A stretch of 64,000 nucleotides of DNA, from positions 1-64,000 of the forward strand of contig CAOSLI010000005.1 in assembly GCA_948524275.1 (NCBI GenBank), given 5' to 3'. The notes under the pieces were generated by a model. It made no database searches. It had not been told where the DNA came from and saw only the letters and a list, made by a program, of their open reading frames with translations. This DNA comes from an uncultured Clostridia bacterium. GTDB lineage: Bacteria; Bacillota; Clostridia; TANB77; CAG-508. Shown in pieces: positions 1 to 9,595 of the stretch. A program made the position numbers and the translations under genes. Each line of letters starts with the position of its first letter. The first letter of the stretch is position 1.

Positions 1-465
1 CAAGTGGAGTAGGCTTAACAGGAACAATGGTAAACAGAGGAACGCTTAACTTTAACCCAACAACTGAAACTACACAGACAGTACAACCAGGATATTATTC
101 AGGTGGAACAATAAGCAATAGTGAATTGGCAAAATCATTTACTGTAAGGAAAAGTGGTTCAGTATCGGGAATTTTTGCTGTTAACTGGACCAATCCTGGA
201 AATGCAGGAATATATCTTGATTGGTACAGTACAGAATATTTTCCAGTTGCAGTTGGATATACTGCGAATTATATGGGGAATAATGTGAATAATATTTTAG
301 CCAACACATCTTGGATGAAGTACCCAGACACAACATATAAGCCTACACAAAGTCGGCGGCACTACAATTAATTTGAAAGATCTTACTAAGGGATTTTATG
401 CTTATCTTTCGTCAGGTATGCCTCCTTTTACTCCATCAATGTACGTTATATATGATAAAAAATAA
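1..465 (+). CDS. 3' part of a secreted or tail-fibre-like protein, continued through a CGG +1 shift
   Basis: The frame whose codons start at base 3 is open to the left edge, so the start lies outside the window. The first in-window ATG is at 27. The protein carries a GYYSGGTIS motif about 22 residues after that ATG, a pattern I associate with secreted and tail-like clostridial proteins; no enzymatic domain is visible. The frame reaches CGG CGG at 354-359 and would stop at TAA 369-371. Skipping the C at 354 opens a frame of 36 further sense codons (GGTTINLKDL and so on) ending YVIYDKK at TAA 463-465. If the first CGG were read as arginine and the second shifted, the product would differ by one residue. 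Function unknown; the shifted continuation is convincing because it stays soluble and of the same composition until a stop 79 bases before the convergent mutS2 end. Confidence 0.6.
354..357 (+). other. Putative CGGN +1 recoding site 1 (CGG C)
   Basis: In-frame CGG after AGT. Zero frame stops four codons later; +1 frame (GGC GGC ACT) stays open to 465. A second CGG codon follows directly in the zero frame, so the exact shift codon is ambiguous here. Confidence 0.6.
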
Positions 466-478
466 TGATATATGAATA

Positions 479-516
479 AATAGGTTACTTAGGATAATTA
501 TACTAAGTAACCTATT
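479..516. terminator. Perfect 14-bp hairpin between convergent genes
   Basis: Inverted repeat AATAGGTTACTTAG / CTAAGTAACCTATT with a 10-base loop lies between the plus-strand gene ending at 465 and the minus-strand mutS2 end at 544. The plus side has no clear T-run; the minus side is followed by a TTTATT tract. It probably serves as a bidirectional terminator. Confidence 0.6.
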
Positions 517-543
517 GTGGTAGGTATAATATTTATATATAGT

Positions 544-2794
544 TTATCTTTTCAACTCTACAACAGTTACACCAAAATCGCCCTCGCCAAACCCAGCTAT
601 AGCAAATGACTCTACATATTTTGATTTTTTTAGGTACTGGTGAATTCCGATCTCTTAATTTACCAGTGCCTTTACCATGTACGACTCTTACTTGATGAAT
701 GTGTGCTAAGTAGCAATTGTCTAAATATTTATCTAAGACTTCCACAGCGGAAGCTACATTTTCTCCAATAAGATTTATTTCAGTTGATACTGTCTGAGAT
801 TTATTATTGCCATAAGAAACTGATGAATGATGTGCAGCACTTGAATTCTTAATTTTATTTTTCTGCTTATTTTTTAAAGATTCAGAATTTTGCTTATCAT
901 ATGAGTTATTTAAGCTTAATAATACACTTAAATCAAGAGTAGGCTCTCCGCCTAGAGATTTAATAGAGTCATTCAAATTGCTTCTCATTTTATTAGCTTT
1001 TTTACTATCTAATTCACTCATGTGATTTAATTCTCTAATTATGCTATTTGCTTCTTCTTTTGCATCTAATAAAATTTGTCTTGCCTCGGCTTTGGCTTTA
1101 TTTATTTTCTCTTGTTCAGATGCTAGTTTACTTGAAACATCACTTTCTAAAGATTTTCTTAAAATCTCTATCTGGTTTAGATTTTTCTGGGTTTCTTCTT
1201 TAGCCTTTTCTATTTCTAACTTATCATCATAAATATCTTTCATTAAGCTCTCAATATCAGTATCAGGTTTGCTAATTAAACCTTTAGCTCTATCTATAAT
1301 ATAAGTTGGAATGCCAAGATTTTTACTAATAGCAAAAGCATTGCTTTTCCCAGGAATACCAAGAAGTAAATGATATGTAGGTTTCATAGATGAAATATCA
1401 AATTCACAGCTTGCATTTTCGAAACCATCATGAGAAATACAATAATTTTTAATCTCATGATAATGTGTTGTTGCAATAATTAGTGCACCTTGCTTAAAAA
1501 AATGTTCAAGCAAACTGATTGCTAAATTAGCACCTTCTATTGGGTCAGTTCCAGAACCAAGTTCATCAACTAAAATTAAACTGTCTTTTGTAAATGTATC
1601 TAAAATCTGAACAATATTTGTTATATGCGATGAAAAAGTACTTAGTGATTCCTCAATACTTTGCTCATCACCAATATCTGCAAAAATATTATCAAAAACT
1701 TTTATGCAGCTACCCTCGTAAGCAGGAATATGCATACCTGACTGAGCCATAATGCACAAAAGCCCAACAGTTTTTAAAGTTACAGTTTTTCCACCTGTAT
1801 TAGGACCAGTAATAACTAAGCAAGAAAAATCTTTCCCAAGGTTAATATTAGTAGGAACAACTTTGTCTTTATCAATCAAAGGATGTCTTGCATTTTTTAA
1901 ATCAATATAATCTGCAAGTTTAGGTGGATTGCAATTATTATCAATAGAAAATTTTGCTTTAGCAGAGATAAAGTCTAACTGTCCAATTAGGTTATTTGTC
2001 TGATTTAAATAACCTGAGATAGGGTATAGAAGAGCAGATAGCTCAGCTAAAATTCTCTCAATTTCTTTGTTTTCTTCTAAATATAAATTAGAGATACTAT
2101 TGTTCATCTCAAATACAGCCATTGGCTCAATATACACAGTAGAGCCACTAGCCGATGTATCATGGATAAATCCTTTAATTTGACTTTTATATTCATCCTT
2201 AACTGGAATAACGTAGCGTCCTGCTCTAATGGTAACAACAGGATCCATAAGATATTTGGAATATGTATTAGAATGTATGATACTATTTAATTTGTTTTTG
2301 ATATCAAGTTCTAGATTCTTTCTATTACGTCTAATTTGAGCAAGTTTTGAAGATGCATTATCTGCAATGGTATCTTCTGAAATAATGCTACTAAAAATCT
2401 TTTTCTCAATATCTATATTTGTATAAAGTTCATCAAAATAAACTCCTAAATGGCTTAAGTCTAATTTAGAATCTTTGTAATAAGAAATAAGTTCTTTTGA
2501 CGTTTTTAAAACCTCAGCTATTTCCAAAAGTGATTTAGCGTTTAAGCTGATACCACTTTCGATTTTCTTTAAGTTAAGCTTCATGTCATCAATTTCACCA
2601 ATAGGAAAACTGCCCATAGTGTGAATTAAGTTACATGCCTCAGAAGTCTCATCTAATGTAGTTTGCACAGTTCCTTTTTCACATGATGGTTCTAAACTTT
2701 TTGCTTTCTTACTTCCGATAAAAGTATGAGCATATTCTAATAATTTATCTTTTATAATATTAAATTCCAATTTGTCTAAATATTTTTGTAACAT
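544..2794 (-). CDS. mutS2: Endonuclease MutS2 (RqcU-like ribosome rescue/anti-recombination factor), with a CGG +1 shift in the Smr domain
   Basis: MutS2 family ATPase. The Walker A motif GPNTGGKT is near residue 330 and Walker B LILVDELGSGTDP near residue 407, followed by the long coiled coil and a C-terminal Smr domain from about residue 673 (HIHQVRVVHGKGTGKLRD). Known MutS2 proteins act in branch-structure resolution and, in Bacillus, in splitting collided ribosomes. At codon 716 the frame meets CGG (coding bases 649-647). The zero frame then gives 37 unrelated residues to 533. Skipping the C restores the normal end of the Smr domain (GIHQYLKK, then AGFGEGDFGVTVVELKR) to TAA at 544-546. 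The residue at the shift aligns with the conserved glycine of the family's LRxG motif. ATG 2794 has an AAGGAG site and its own promoter. Confidence 0.93.
646..649 (-). other. Putative CGGN +1 recoding site 2 (CGGA, mutS2)
   Basis: Zero-frame codons GAT CGG AAT; +1 reading GAT (C) GGA ATT CAC. The C-terminal 34 residues of the Smr domain are only reachable in +1. The position corresponds to a conserved glycine in MutS2 proteins. Confidence 0.85.
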
Positions 2795-2814
2795 AAAATC
2801 TCCTTATCAATGCA

Positions 2815-2843
2815 ATTATACAGCAAAATGGGGAATTTTACAA
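2815..2843 (-). promoter_or_regulatory. mutS2 promoter
   Basis: On the minus strand TTGTAA (2843-2838), a 17-base spacer and TATAAT (2820-2815), 21 bases before the mutS2 ATG with AAGGAG in between. This lets mutS2 be transcribed independently of the small RNA whose terminator lies just upstream. Confidence 0.6.
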
Positions 2844-2856
2844 TATGTAGTATTAA

Positions 2857-2891
2857 TATAAAAGGAAACTAGCAAAAACTAGCTTCCTTAA
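2857..2891 (-). terminator. Terminator of small RNA copy 1
   Basis: Minus-strand hairpin AAGGAAGCTAG, short loop, CTAGTTTCCTT followed by TTAT, immediately after the RNA core. Confidence 0.7.
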
Positions 2892-2994
2892 AACAAGTGA
2901 TTATTTGGTAGGAGTCGCCATCCCTACATCTCTTTTGACCACTAGGGTGTGTGGTTGCAACAATTTACCACCTCAAATAATCTAATTATATTGT
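2857..2994 (-). ncRNA. Structured small RNA, copy 1 (family unassigned)
   Basis: The structured core is at 2899-2982. A 9-bp closing stem GATTATTTG/CAAATAATC holds an inner stem GTGGT/ACCAC and a second stem GTAGG/CCTAC, with the linker AAAAGAGAT between them. The same architecture occurs at 55119-55205 with compensatory changes in the closing stem (G-C for A-T and A-T for G-C) and a fully different but still paired inner stem. A sigma-A promoter lies just upstream and an intrinsic terminator directly downstream, so it looks like a free-standing transcript of about 135 bases. I do not recognise it as tRNA, 6S, SRP or a riboswitch class known to me. It could also act as a leader for mutS2, but mutS2 has its own promoter after the terminator. 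Confidence 0.6.
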
Positions 2995-3000
2995 AATTCA

Positions 3001-3029
3001 ATTATAACATTTTTATTCACGTTTGTAAA
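3001..3029 (-). promoter_or_regulatory. Promoter of small RNA copy 1
   Basis: Minus strand TTTACA (3029-3024), 17-base spacer, TATAAT (3006-3001). It overlaps the 3' end of the upstream PBECR-like gene and predicts a start near 2994, about 12 bases before the structured core. Confidence 0.65.
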
Positions 3030-3411
3030 CAATTTTTCCATTATTTATATATGATTTTAGTCTAGTTTGTCCAATAGGAATGCAAGTTATAATTGAATTT
3101 TTATTGTTTTTATCATCATCTTCAACTGCCAATCTTAAAACTAAATTAACACTACCAACAATTGAATTATTATTGCCTGTTTCAACAATTGTTTTTAATA
3201 ATAAAGCAGTATTGTTTCTCATATTATCTATCAATATATAATCGGGATTTTCAATAATTTGACTAAAATATTTTTCGAACTTGTTTAGAATTTCAGGATG
3301 TCTTTCATTAATATGAGCTTTTTGTTTGTCTGTGAATACTACTTGGTCAGTAATTATATTTGGAAAAATTGCTTTGAATAAATTTATATCTATGTTTCCT
3401 ATATATTGCAA
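3013..3411 (-). CDS. PBECR-like (Barnase/EndoU/ColicinE5/RelE-fold) putative nuclease
   Basis: 132 residues. The pattern INERHPEI, then INPDYILIDN-type spacing (IENPDYILID), then a long hydrophobic strand with VLRLAVED and a C-terminal TRLKSYIN is what I would expect of the phage-associated Barnase-EndoU-ColicinE5-RelE-like domain families. It starts at a TTG (3411-3409) with AAAGGA nine bases upstream. No partner antitoxin gene is adjacent; the small RNA lies 30 bases downstream on the same strand. A paralogue with the same layout of conserved positions sits at 55221-55655 beside the other RNA copy. The function is inferred from pattern only. Confidence 0.5.
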   Translation of the reverse strand: MQYIGNIDINLFKAIFPNIITDQVVFTDKQKAHINERHPEILNKFEKYFSQIIENPDYILIDNMRNNTALLLKTIVETGNNNSIVGSVNLVLRLAVEDDDKNNKNSIITCIPIGQTRLKSYINNGKIVYKRE

Positions 3412-3674
3412 TTAAAATGGTCCTTTTGAAGTGTTATAATATGGTATTATTGTAATACGAAAATTACTATAAGTCAATAAAAATCGTTCGACAATTTACG
3501 ACAAAATATTAGAAAAACAATAGTTAAAATGTGCAAATTTTCTAAATTTACAGCGAAAAAGGGTTTACTTTTTAGAAAAAAAAATATAAGATATAATAAA
3601 AATATAATTGCTAAATTAGAAGTAGCTAATGGATTGAGCCAAAGGAGCATTTTCTTAGATAAAAGGGGATAATA

Positions 3675-4316
3675 ATGATAAAGAGATTGATTTTTGATGT
3701 AGATGGTACACTTATACAAGGTGTAAAATTTATTAATAGTGTAGAAGAAACACTTAAAAAGTTAGGAGTATATACCGAAGAGAATGTACAACTATTCTTA
3801 AATGGAATTAAAACATATGAACAATTTTATAATAATTATAATGTGACAGATTATACAAAGCATATGGAAATTGCAATAAATAGAACATTACCAGCAAACT
3901 TCATTTCAACTTTTTTTGATGAGCTAAAAATGTGCATACCTCCAAGAAATGAGTTATTGATAGATAATATACAAAAATTATCACAAGAATATGAGTTAGT
4001 TTTGTTAACAAATTACTTTGCAGAATCTCAATTAAATAGACTAAATAATATGGAAATAGGAAAATATTTTTCTGAATATTATGGAGAATATATCATAAAG
4101 CCAAATAGAGAAGCATATTTAAATGCTTGTGGAGATAAAAAAACAAGTGAATGTGTTATGATAGGTGACGATATTTATTTAGATATTATAAGGGCAAGGG
4201 AAGAAGGATTAAAAACAATATTCGTAAATAGCAAAGGAATAGAGACTGAATCAGAAATTGGGATTGTAGTGAATTCTGTTGAAGAAATTTCTTACAACCT
4301 AATTTCTAAGCTATAA
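3675..4316 (+). CDS. HAD-superfamily hydrolase
   Basis: 213 residues with all four HAD motifs: FDVDGTL near residue 7 (nucleophile Asp), LLTNYF near 113, IIKPNREAY near 139 (Lys) and MIGDDIYLDI near 160 (acid pair). A helical cap lies between motifs I and II, as in class C1 phosphatases such as phosphoglycolate phosphatase-like enzymes. The substrate cannot be told. Start ATG 3675 has AAAAGGGG upstream. The gene stands alone upstream of dnaE with 50 bases between them and is probably cotranscribed with it. Confidence 0.85.
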   Translation: MIKRLIFDVDGTLIQGVKFINSVEETLKKLGVYTEENVQLFLNGIKTYEQFYNNYNVTDYTKHMEIAINRTLPANFISTFFDELKMCIPPRNELLIDNIQKLSQEYELVLLTNYFAESQLNRLNNMEIGKYFSEYYGEYIIKPNREAYLNACGDKKTSECVMIGDDIYLDIIRAREEGLKTIFVNSKGIETESEIGIVVNSVEEISYNLISKL

Positions 4317-4366
4317 ATAAAAAAATTTAACAATAATATACAAGAAAGATAAAAAAAGGAGAAAAC

Positions 4367-7300
4367 ATGCTAGAGGGAAAATTTGTACACTTACATGTAC
4401 ATAGTGAGTTTAGTTTACTAGACGGAGCAAATAGAATAAAAGACTTGCCAGTAAGAGCAAAAGAGCTTGGAATGGACGCCATAGCCATTACAGACCATGG
4501 TGTTATGTTTGGTGCAATTGACTTTTATAAAGCATGCAAAGCCAATGGAGTTAAGCCTATTATAGGATGTGAGGTTTATGTAGCACAAAGAAAAATGACT
4601 GACAAGGACCCATCTATTGACAATAAATACAACCATCTAATATTGCTAGCAAAAGATAATAATGGATATAAAAATCTAGCAAAACTAGTATCACTTGGAT
4701 TTACTGATGGATATTATTATAAGCCTAGAATTGATAAAGAAGTACTAGAAAAATATCATGAGGGACTAATATGCTCTAGTGCATGTCTAGCAGGTGAAGT
4801 CGCTACTAATATAAATAAAGGAGATATGGAAGCTGCTAAGCAATCAGCTAAATGGTTTAAAGATGTATTTGGAGAAGACTATTATTTAGAGATTCAAAAT
4901 AATGGAATAAAAGAGCAAGTATTAGTAAACCAAAAACTAATAGAACTTTCAAGAGAACTTGATATTCCGCTTTTAGCCACAAATGACTCTCACTATCTAA
5001 AAAAAGAAGACGCATACAACCATGAAGTTTTATTATGTATTCAAACTGGTAAAAGAATGTCTGATGAAGATAGAATGAGATTTGATACTGATGAGCTTTA
5101 TATAAAATCTCCAGAAGAAATGATGGATTATTTTAAAGCAGTGCCAGAGGCAATAGAAAATACTGTAAAGGTTGCAGAAAAGTGTAATGTAGAATTTGAA
5201 TTCGGACATACAATACTACCAAATTATGATGTACCAGAGGAGTTTGCTAGCCACTATGATTACATAAAAAAGCTTACAGATGATGGAATGAAAGCAAGGT
5301 ATGGAGAAAATTTATCGCAAGATTTAATAGATAGAGTAGAGTATGAATTAGGTGTAATCGAAAAGATGGGATATGTAGATTATTTCTTAATTGTATGGGA
5401 CTATGTTCACTTTGCAAAATCACATGATATTCCAGTAGGACCAGGTAGAGGTTCAGGTGCTGGTTCAATTGTCGCATATGCATTAGGAATTACAGATATT
5501 GACCCAATCAGATATGGACTTATTTTTGAGAGATTTTTAAATCCAGAGAGAATAAGTATGCCAGATTTTGATATTGATTTTGACTATGAAAAAAGACAAG
5601 ATGTAATTGATTATGTATCAGAAAAATATGGAGCAGACCATGTTTCGCAGATTATTACCTTTGGAACAATGGCAGCAAAAATGGTTATAAGAGATGTTGG
5701 AAGAGTGCTAGATTTTCCATATGCGGAAGCGGACAAACTAGCCAAAATGATACCAAATGAGCTTCACATCACAATAGCAAAAGCAATAGAAATGAACCAA
5801 GAGCTAAAGAATATCTATGAAGAAAACGAAGATGTCAAGAAATTATTAGATATTGCGATGGCGTTAGAAGGAATGCCAAGACAGGCTTCAACTCATGCTT
5901 GTGGAATAATTATAGCACGTGAGCCAGTTGTAAATTATGTACCATTATATGCTCGTGATGGCATAACATCTACACAATACATAATGACTACTTTAGAAGA
6001 ATTAGGCTTACTTAAAATGGATTTCTTAGGATTAAGGACTCTTACTGTAATAAGAGATGCAAAAGATATTATTAAACAAAACAGAGGAATAGATGTAGAG
6101 TTTGATGACAAAATGGATGATCCAAAAGTATATAAGTTGTGGCAAGATGGAGATTCTGTTGGAATATTCCAGTTTGAAAGTCAAGGAATGACAAACTTCA
6201 TGAAGGAACTTAAGCCAGACTGTATTGAAGATATAATAGCAGGAGTTTCACTATATCGTCCAGGACCAATGGACCAAATTCCAAGATATATTGCAAACAA
6301 AAAAGACCAAGAACATGCTGTATATACTCATCCAAGCCTAGAGCCAATATTAAAAGTTACATATGGTTGTATGGTATATCAAGAACAAGTTATGCAAATA
6401 GTAAGAGATTTAGCAGGTTATTCTTTAGGACGAGCCGACCTAGTTAGACGTGCTATGGGAAAGAAAAAGCTAGATGTAATGGCAAAGGAAAGAGAGAACT
6501 TTGTTCATGGAATGGTAGATGAAAATGGAAATGTTGAAATTCCGGGTTGCGTTAGAAACGGAATCGATGAAGCTTCTGCCAACAAGATATTTGATGAGAT
6601 GTCTGAGTTTGCTAAATACGCATTTAATAAATCTCATGCTGCTTGCTATGCAGTAATATCATATCAAACAGCGTACCTAAAGGCATATTATCCAGCAGAG
6701 TTTATGGCAGCTATGCTTAATAGCTTTTTGGGTAATCTTGATAAAATTCCAATGTATATTAATGAATGTAGAAAAATGAAAATAGATATTTTAAAACCAG
6801 ATATAAATAAAAGCTACACTAGATTTACTGCTAAAGGTGACTCAATTAGATTTGGTTTAGGAAGTATTAAAAATGTTGGATTAGCTGCGGTTGATGCAAT
6901 AGTGAGTGAAAGAGAAGAACATGGTGAATATAAAGATTTCACAGATTTTGCAGAAAGAATTTATGGAGAATCTGTTAATAAAAAGTGTATAGAAAGTTTA
7001 ATAAAAGCTGGTGCATTTGATAACCTTGGAAAAACTAGAAGTACACTTATAGCATCATTTGAAACAATAATTGATACAATAGCTGATGCTAATAAGAAAA
7101 ATTTTAGCAATCAAATTACTATGTTTGATATTGCAAACACTGAAGAAGATATACAAAATATGAAGTATAATTACACTGAAATTGCTGAATATACTGAAAA
7201 AGAGATACTTTCTATGGAAAAAGAGATGCTAGGAATTTATATATCTGGACATCCCCTTGAAAAATATGGAAAGCAAATTGAGGAAAGTACCAACATAAAC

Positions 7301-7843
7301 ACAATCCAAATAGAAGAGGCATTAGAACAGCTAGGATCTAACGGAGAATGTGATTTGCAAGACGGAAAAGAAGTAAAATTTGCAGGTGTTATTACAAGTA
7401 TAAAAAAGAAATTTACTAAAAGTAATAAGATAATGGCATTTGTAACTGTTGAAGATTTATATGGCTCATGTGAGATAATAGTATTTGAAAGCTGTTATAA
7501 TAGATGTGGTAGCACTCTTATGGAAGAAAATCTTATAGTAGTAAATGGCAGAGTTAGCATAAAAGATGAGACAGATGTAACTATTATCGCTAATACAATT
7601 GATGAACTAAAGCAAGTTAAAAAGAAGCATATAGAAATTTCAATTGATAATTTAAGTGACAATCAGAAATTAAGATTCAAAGGAGCTTTAAGCTATTTTG
7701 AAGGAGAAAAAAATAATATAGTTATCCATATGTTTGAAAAAGGACAAGATATTGCTAAAAGGCCAATCTATGCAGACAATGAAACTTTAGAAGAATTCAA
7801 AGAAATTGTTGGTGATGAAAATTTTAAAATAGTTGAAGAATAA
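4367..7843 (+). CDS. dnaE: DNA polymerase III alpha subunit, DnaE type
   Basis: 1158 residues, full length for the DnaE1/DnaE3 group. The PHP domain opens with HVHSEFSLLDG (residues 10-20). The polymerase palm has GPGRGSGAGS near 358 and the catalytic PDFDIDFD near 400. Helix-hairpin-helix and the beta-clamp-binding region lie towards 900-950, and an OB-fold (VKFAGVITSIKKKF) follows near 1004. In Firmicutes DnaE works beside PolC, extending primers on the lagging strand. ATG 4367 has AAAAAAGGAGAAAAC upstream. It ends before a clear terminator and looks like the last gene of a two-gene unit with the HAD hydrolase. Confidence 0.97.
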   Translation: MLEGKFVHLHVHSEFSLLDGANRIKDLPVRAKELGMDAIAITDHGVMFGAIDFYKACKANGVKPIIGCEVYVAQRKMTDKDPSIDNKYNHLILLAKDNNGYKNLAKLVSLGFTDGYYYKPRIDKEVLEKYHEGLICSSACLAGEVATNINKGDMEAAKQSAKWFKDVFGEDYYLEIQNNGIKEQVLVNQKLIELSRELDIPLLATNDSHYLKKEDAYNHEVLLCIQTGKRMSDEDRMRFDTDELYIKSPEEMMDYFKAVPEAIENTVKVAEKCNVEFEFGHTILPNYDVPEEFASHYDYIKKLTDDGMKARYGENLSQDLIDRVEYELGVIEKMGYVDYFLIVWDYVHFAKSHDIPVGPGRGSGAGSIVAYALGITDIDPIRYGLIFERFLNPERISMPDFDIDFDYEKRQDVIDYVSEKYGADHVSQIITFGTMAAKMVIRDVGRVLDFPYAEADKLAKMIPNELHITIAKAIEMNQELKNIYEENEDVKKLLDIAMALEGMPRQASTHACGIIIAREPVVNYVPLYARDGITSTQYIMTTLEELGLLKMDFLGLRTLTVIRDAKDIIKQNRGIDVEFDDKMDDPKVYKLWQDGDSVGIFQFESQGMTNFMKELKPDCIEDIIAGVSLYRPGPMDQIPRYIANKKDQEHAVYTHPSLEPILKVTYGCMVYQEQVMQIVRDLAGYSLGRADLVRRAMGKKKLDVMAKERENFVHGMVDENGNVEIPGCVRNGIDEASANKIFDEMSEFAKYAFNKSHAACYAVISYQTAYLKAYYPAEFMAAMLNSFLGNLDKIPMYINECRKMKIDILKPDINKSYTRFTAKGDSIRFGLGSIKNVGLAAVDAIVSEREEHGEYKDFTDFAERIYGESVNKKCIESLIKAGAFDNLGKTRSTLIASFETIIDTIADANKKNFSNQITMFDIANTEEDIQNMKYNYTEIAEYTEKEILSMEKEMLGIYISGHPLEKYGKQIEESTNINTIQIEEALEQLGSNGECDLQDGKEVKFAGVITSIKKKFTKSNKIMAFVTVEDLYGSCEIIVFESCYNRCGSTLMEENLIVVNGRVSIKDETDVTIIANTIDELKQVKKKHIEISIDNLSDNQKLRFKGALSYFEGEKNNIVIHMFEKGQDIAKRPIYADNETLEEFKEIVGDENFKIVEE

Positions 7844-7854
7844 GATTAGAATTG

Positions 7855-7896
7855 AAGTAGTATGATATTTCCTTAATATTGTACTACTTTATTTTT
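7855..7896 (+). terminator. dnaE terminator
   Basis: AAGTAGTA / TACTACTT hairpin (7855-7862 with 7882-7889) followed by TATTTTT. Confidence 0.75.
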
Positions 7897-7927
7897 CTAA
7901 ATTTCACACTAAATTCATAAAAAACAC

Positions 7928-7956
7928 TTGTAAATTTAAGGATAAATTGATATACT
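7928..7956 (+). promoter_or_regulatory. asp23 operon promoter
   Basis: TTGTAA, 17-base spacer, TATACT; the first gene starts 64 bases downstream. Confidence 0.65.
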
Positions 7957-8019
7957 TGTATTATCTCAAACCTTAATTGAGATAATCAATTGAAAATTGA
8001 TATTATAGGAGGTTTTATT

Positions 8020-8505
8020 ATGAGTGAGAAAAAAGAAGTTCAAGATGAAGAAGTTGTAGTAAAAGAAGGAGAAAATAACAATATAGAGATTTCAAATGAT
8101 GTAGTATCAGTAATTGCTGGAATGGCAGTAACAGATGTAGCTGGTGTTGCAGATATGGCAGGAGGTTTTGCAGGAGGAATTTCTGAAGCATTAAGTGGAA
8201 AGAAAAACATGTCAAAAGGAATTAAAGTTGACATTCAAGAAAAAAATACAAAGATTGATGTAAACATAATTGTTGAATATGGCGCAAGAATTCCAGAGGT
8301 TGCTTTTGAAATACAAAAAAGAGTAAAAAAGGCAGTTGAAGAGATGACAGGACTTAGCGTTAGTGAAGTAAATGTACATGTTCAAGGTGTAAGTACTACA
8401 GAAGTAAAGAAGGAAATTCCAAAGCCTGAGATAGAAGAAGAGATAGAAGAAAAGAAAGAAAGCAAAAAAGAAGCAAAGAAGACTACGAAGACTCCAAAGA
8501 AATAA
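8020..8505 (+). CDS. Asp23/Gls24 family envelope stress protein
   Basis: About 161 residues. The Asp23 domain spans roughly residues 20-125 (ISNDVVSVIAGMAVTDVAGV at its start, then a VNIIVEYGARIPEVA strand and VNVHVQGV at its end), followed by a Lys/Glu-rich tail. I start it at ATG 8020, seven bases after AGGAGG, rather than at an upstream ATG. Asp23 proteins are membrane-tethered by AmaP, which is the next gene, and are linked to cell-envelope and alkaline stress. With 8590-9267 and 9317-9520 it forms the usual Asp23-AmaP-DUF2273 operon. Confidence 0.9.
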   Translation: MSEKKEVQDEEVVVKEGENNNIEISNDVVSVIAGMAVTDVAGVADMAGGFAGGISEALSGKKNMSKGIKVDIQEKNTKIDVNIIVEYGARIPEVAFEIQKRVKKAVEEMTGLSVSEVNVHVQGVSTTEVKKEIPKPEIEEEIEEKKESKKEAKKTTKTPKK

Positions 8506-8589
8506 TAAAACAGACTTAAAATAATAATAAACGCATTATAAAATAAGACAAAAAATATATAAATAAAAGTAAAAAGGATGGTAACAAAT

Positions 8590-9267
8590 ATGAAGTTTTT
8601 TGATAAATTAGGATTAGCAATATTTTCGCTAATAGTATTAGTATTATCTATAGTACTATGTTTGATTGGATTTGGAGTAATGGATTCAACCATATTTACA
8701 GTATTGATTGGAAAAGTTCTAATGTTTCAATCATACACCAATGTTATGATAGGAGTATGCATAGCATTGATGCTACTTGCAATAAAATGTATATTCTTTT
8801 CAGGAGTAGATAATGCAGAAGAATCTAATGAAGGAATTTTATTACAAAATAATGATGGAAAGCTTTTAATTACAGTTGATACATTAAAAAATCTTGTAGA
8901 AGGAACTGTAAGCAGTTTTAATAATATAATAGATGCAGATACAAATGTTATAATAACAAAAGATAATGATGTTGTTATTAATTTATCAATTAATGTTACA
9001 AAGAGAACTGTAATAAAAGAGACAACATCTAAATTACAAACAAAAATAAAAAAAGAAATAAAAGATGCAACAGATTTAGAAGTTAAAGCTGTAAACATTC
9101 AAGTTATAAAAGCAGAAGATGATGGCAATAATGATATAGAAGAAGTTAAGGAAGTAAAAGAACCTAAAGTAGTGAAAGAAGTTAAGGAAAAGTCAAGCAA
9201 AGATAATAAAGAAGAAAAAGCTAGCAAAGAGAAAAAGATAGAAAAAGAGATTAAAGAAAAAAAATAG
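8590..9267 (+). CDS. amaP: AmaP-like membrane anchor of Asp23
   Basis: About 225 residues. Two N-terminal membrane segments (residues about 8-30 and 45-66) precede an Asp23-like cytoplasmic domain (ISINVT/VNIQVIKAED strands) and a highly charged Lys/Glu tail. The start at ATG 8590 is 10 bases after AAGGATGG, preferred over ATG 8578 which lies inside that site. The family (alkaline shock response membrane anchor protein) recruits Asp23 to the membrane. Position between asp23 and the DUF2273 gene supports the call. Confidence 0.85.
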   Translation: MKFFDKLGLAIFSLIVLVLSIVLCLIGFGVMDSTIFTVLIGKVLMFQSYTNVMIGVCIALMLLAIKCIFFSGVDNAEESNEGILLQNNDGKLLITVDTLKNLVEGTVSSFNNIIDADTNVIITKDNDVVINLSINVTKRTVIKETTSKLQTKIKKEIKDATDLEVKAVNIQVIKAEDDGNNDIEEVKEVKEPKVVKEVKEKSSKDNKEEKASKEKKIEKEIKEKK

Positions 9268-9316
9268 ATATTATAAAATTAAAATAAATAATAATTATCA
9301 GGAAGGGATGTAAAAC

Positions 9317-9520
9317 ATGGACGATTTTAAAAAGTTTATATCTAGTTGTTGGGGAGCTTTATTAGGCGGACTTATTGCTCTAATTATAGCTTGTACAGGA
9401 TTTTACAGAGTAATAGTGGGAATAGTATTAGTTATAATGGGAGCATGGGCTGGAAACTATTTTCAACACAATAAAGATAGTGTTAAAACAAAATTAAAGA
9501 ACTTTATTGATAAGATTTAA
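9317..9520 (+). CDS. DUF2273 small membrane protein
   Basis: 67 residues with two transmembrane segments (about 14-28 and 30-47) and a short basic C-terminus. Small proteins of this type regularly sit between or after AmaP and Asp23 genes; their function is not established. AGGAAGGGATG site upstream of ATG 9317. Confidence 0.8.
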   Translation: MDDFKKFISSCWGALLGGLIALIIACTGFYRVIVGIVLVIMGAWAGNYFQHNKDSVKTKLKNFIDKI

Positions 9521-9541
9521 TTTATGTAATAAATATTAAAT

Positions 9542-9563
9542 GGGGCTTGATCTATAAAGCCCC
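9542..9563 (+). terminator. Hairpin after the asp23 operon
   Basis: GGGGCTT / AAGCCCC with an 8-base loop. The T-tract after it is weak (TATGTTT), so partial read-through into nusB is likely. Confidence 0.55.
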
Positions 9564-9595
9564 TATGTTTCATTAAAAATAGAAGGAAGAGAAAA

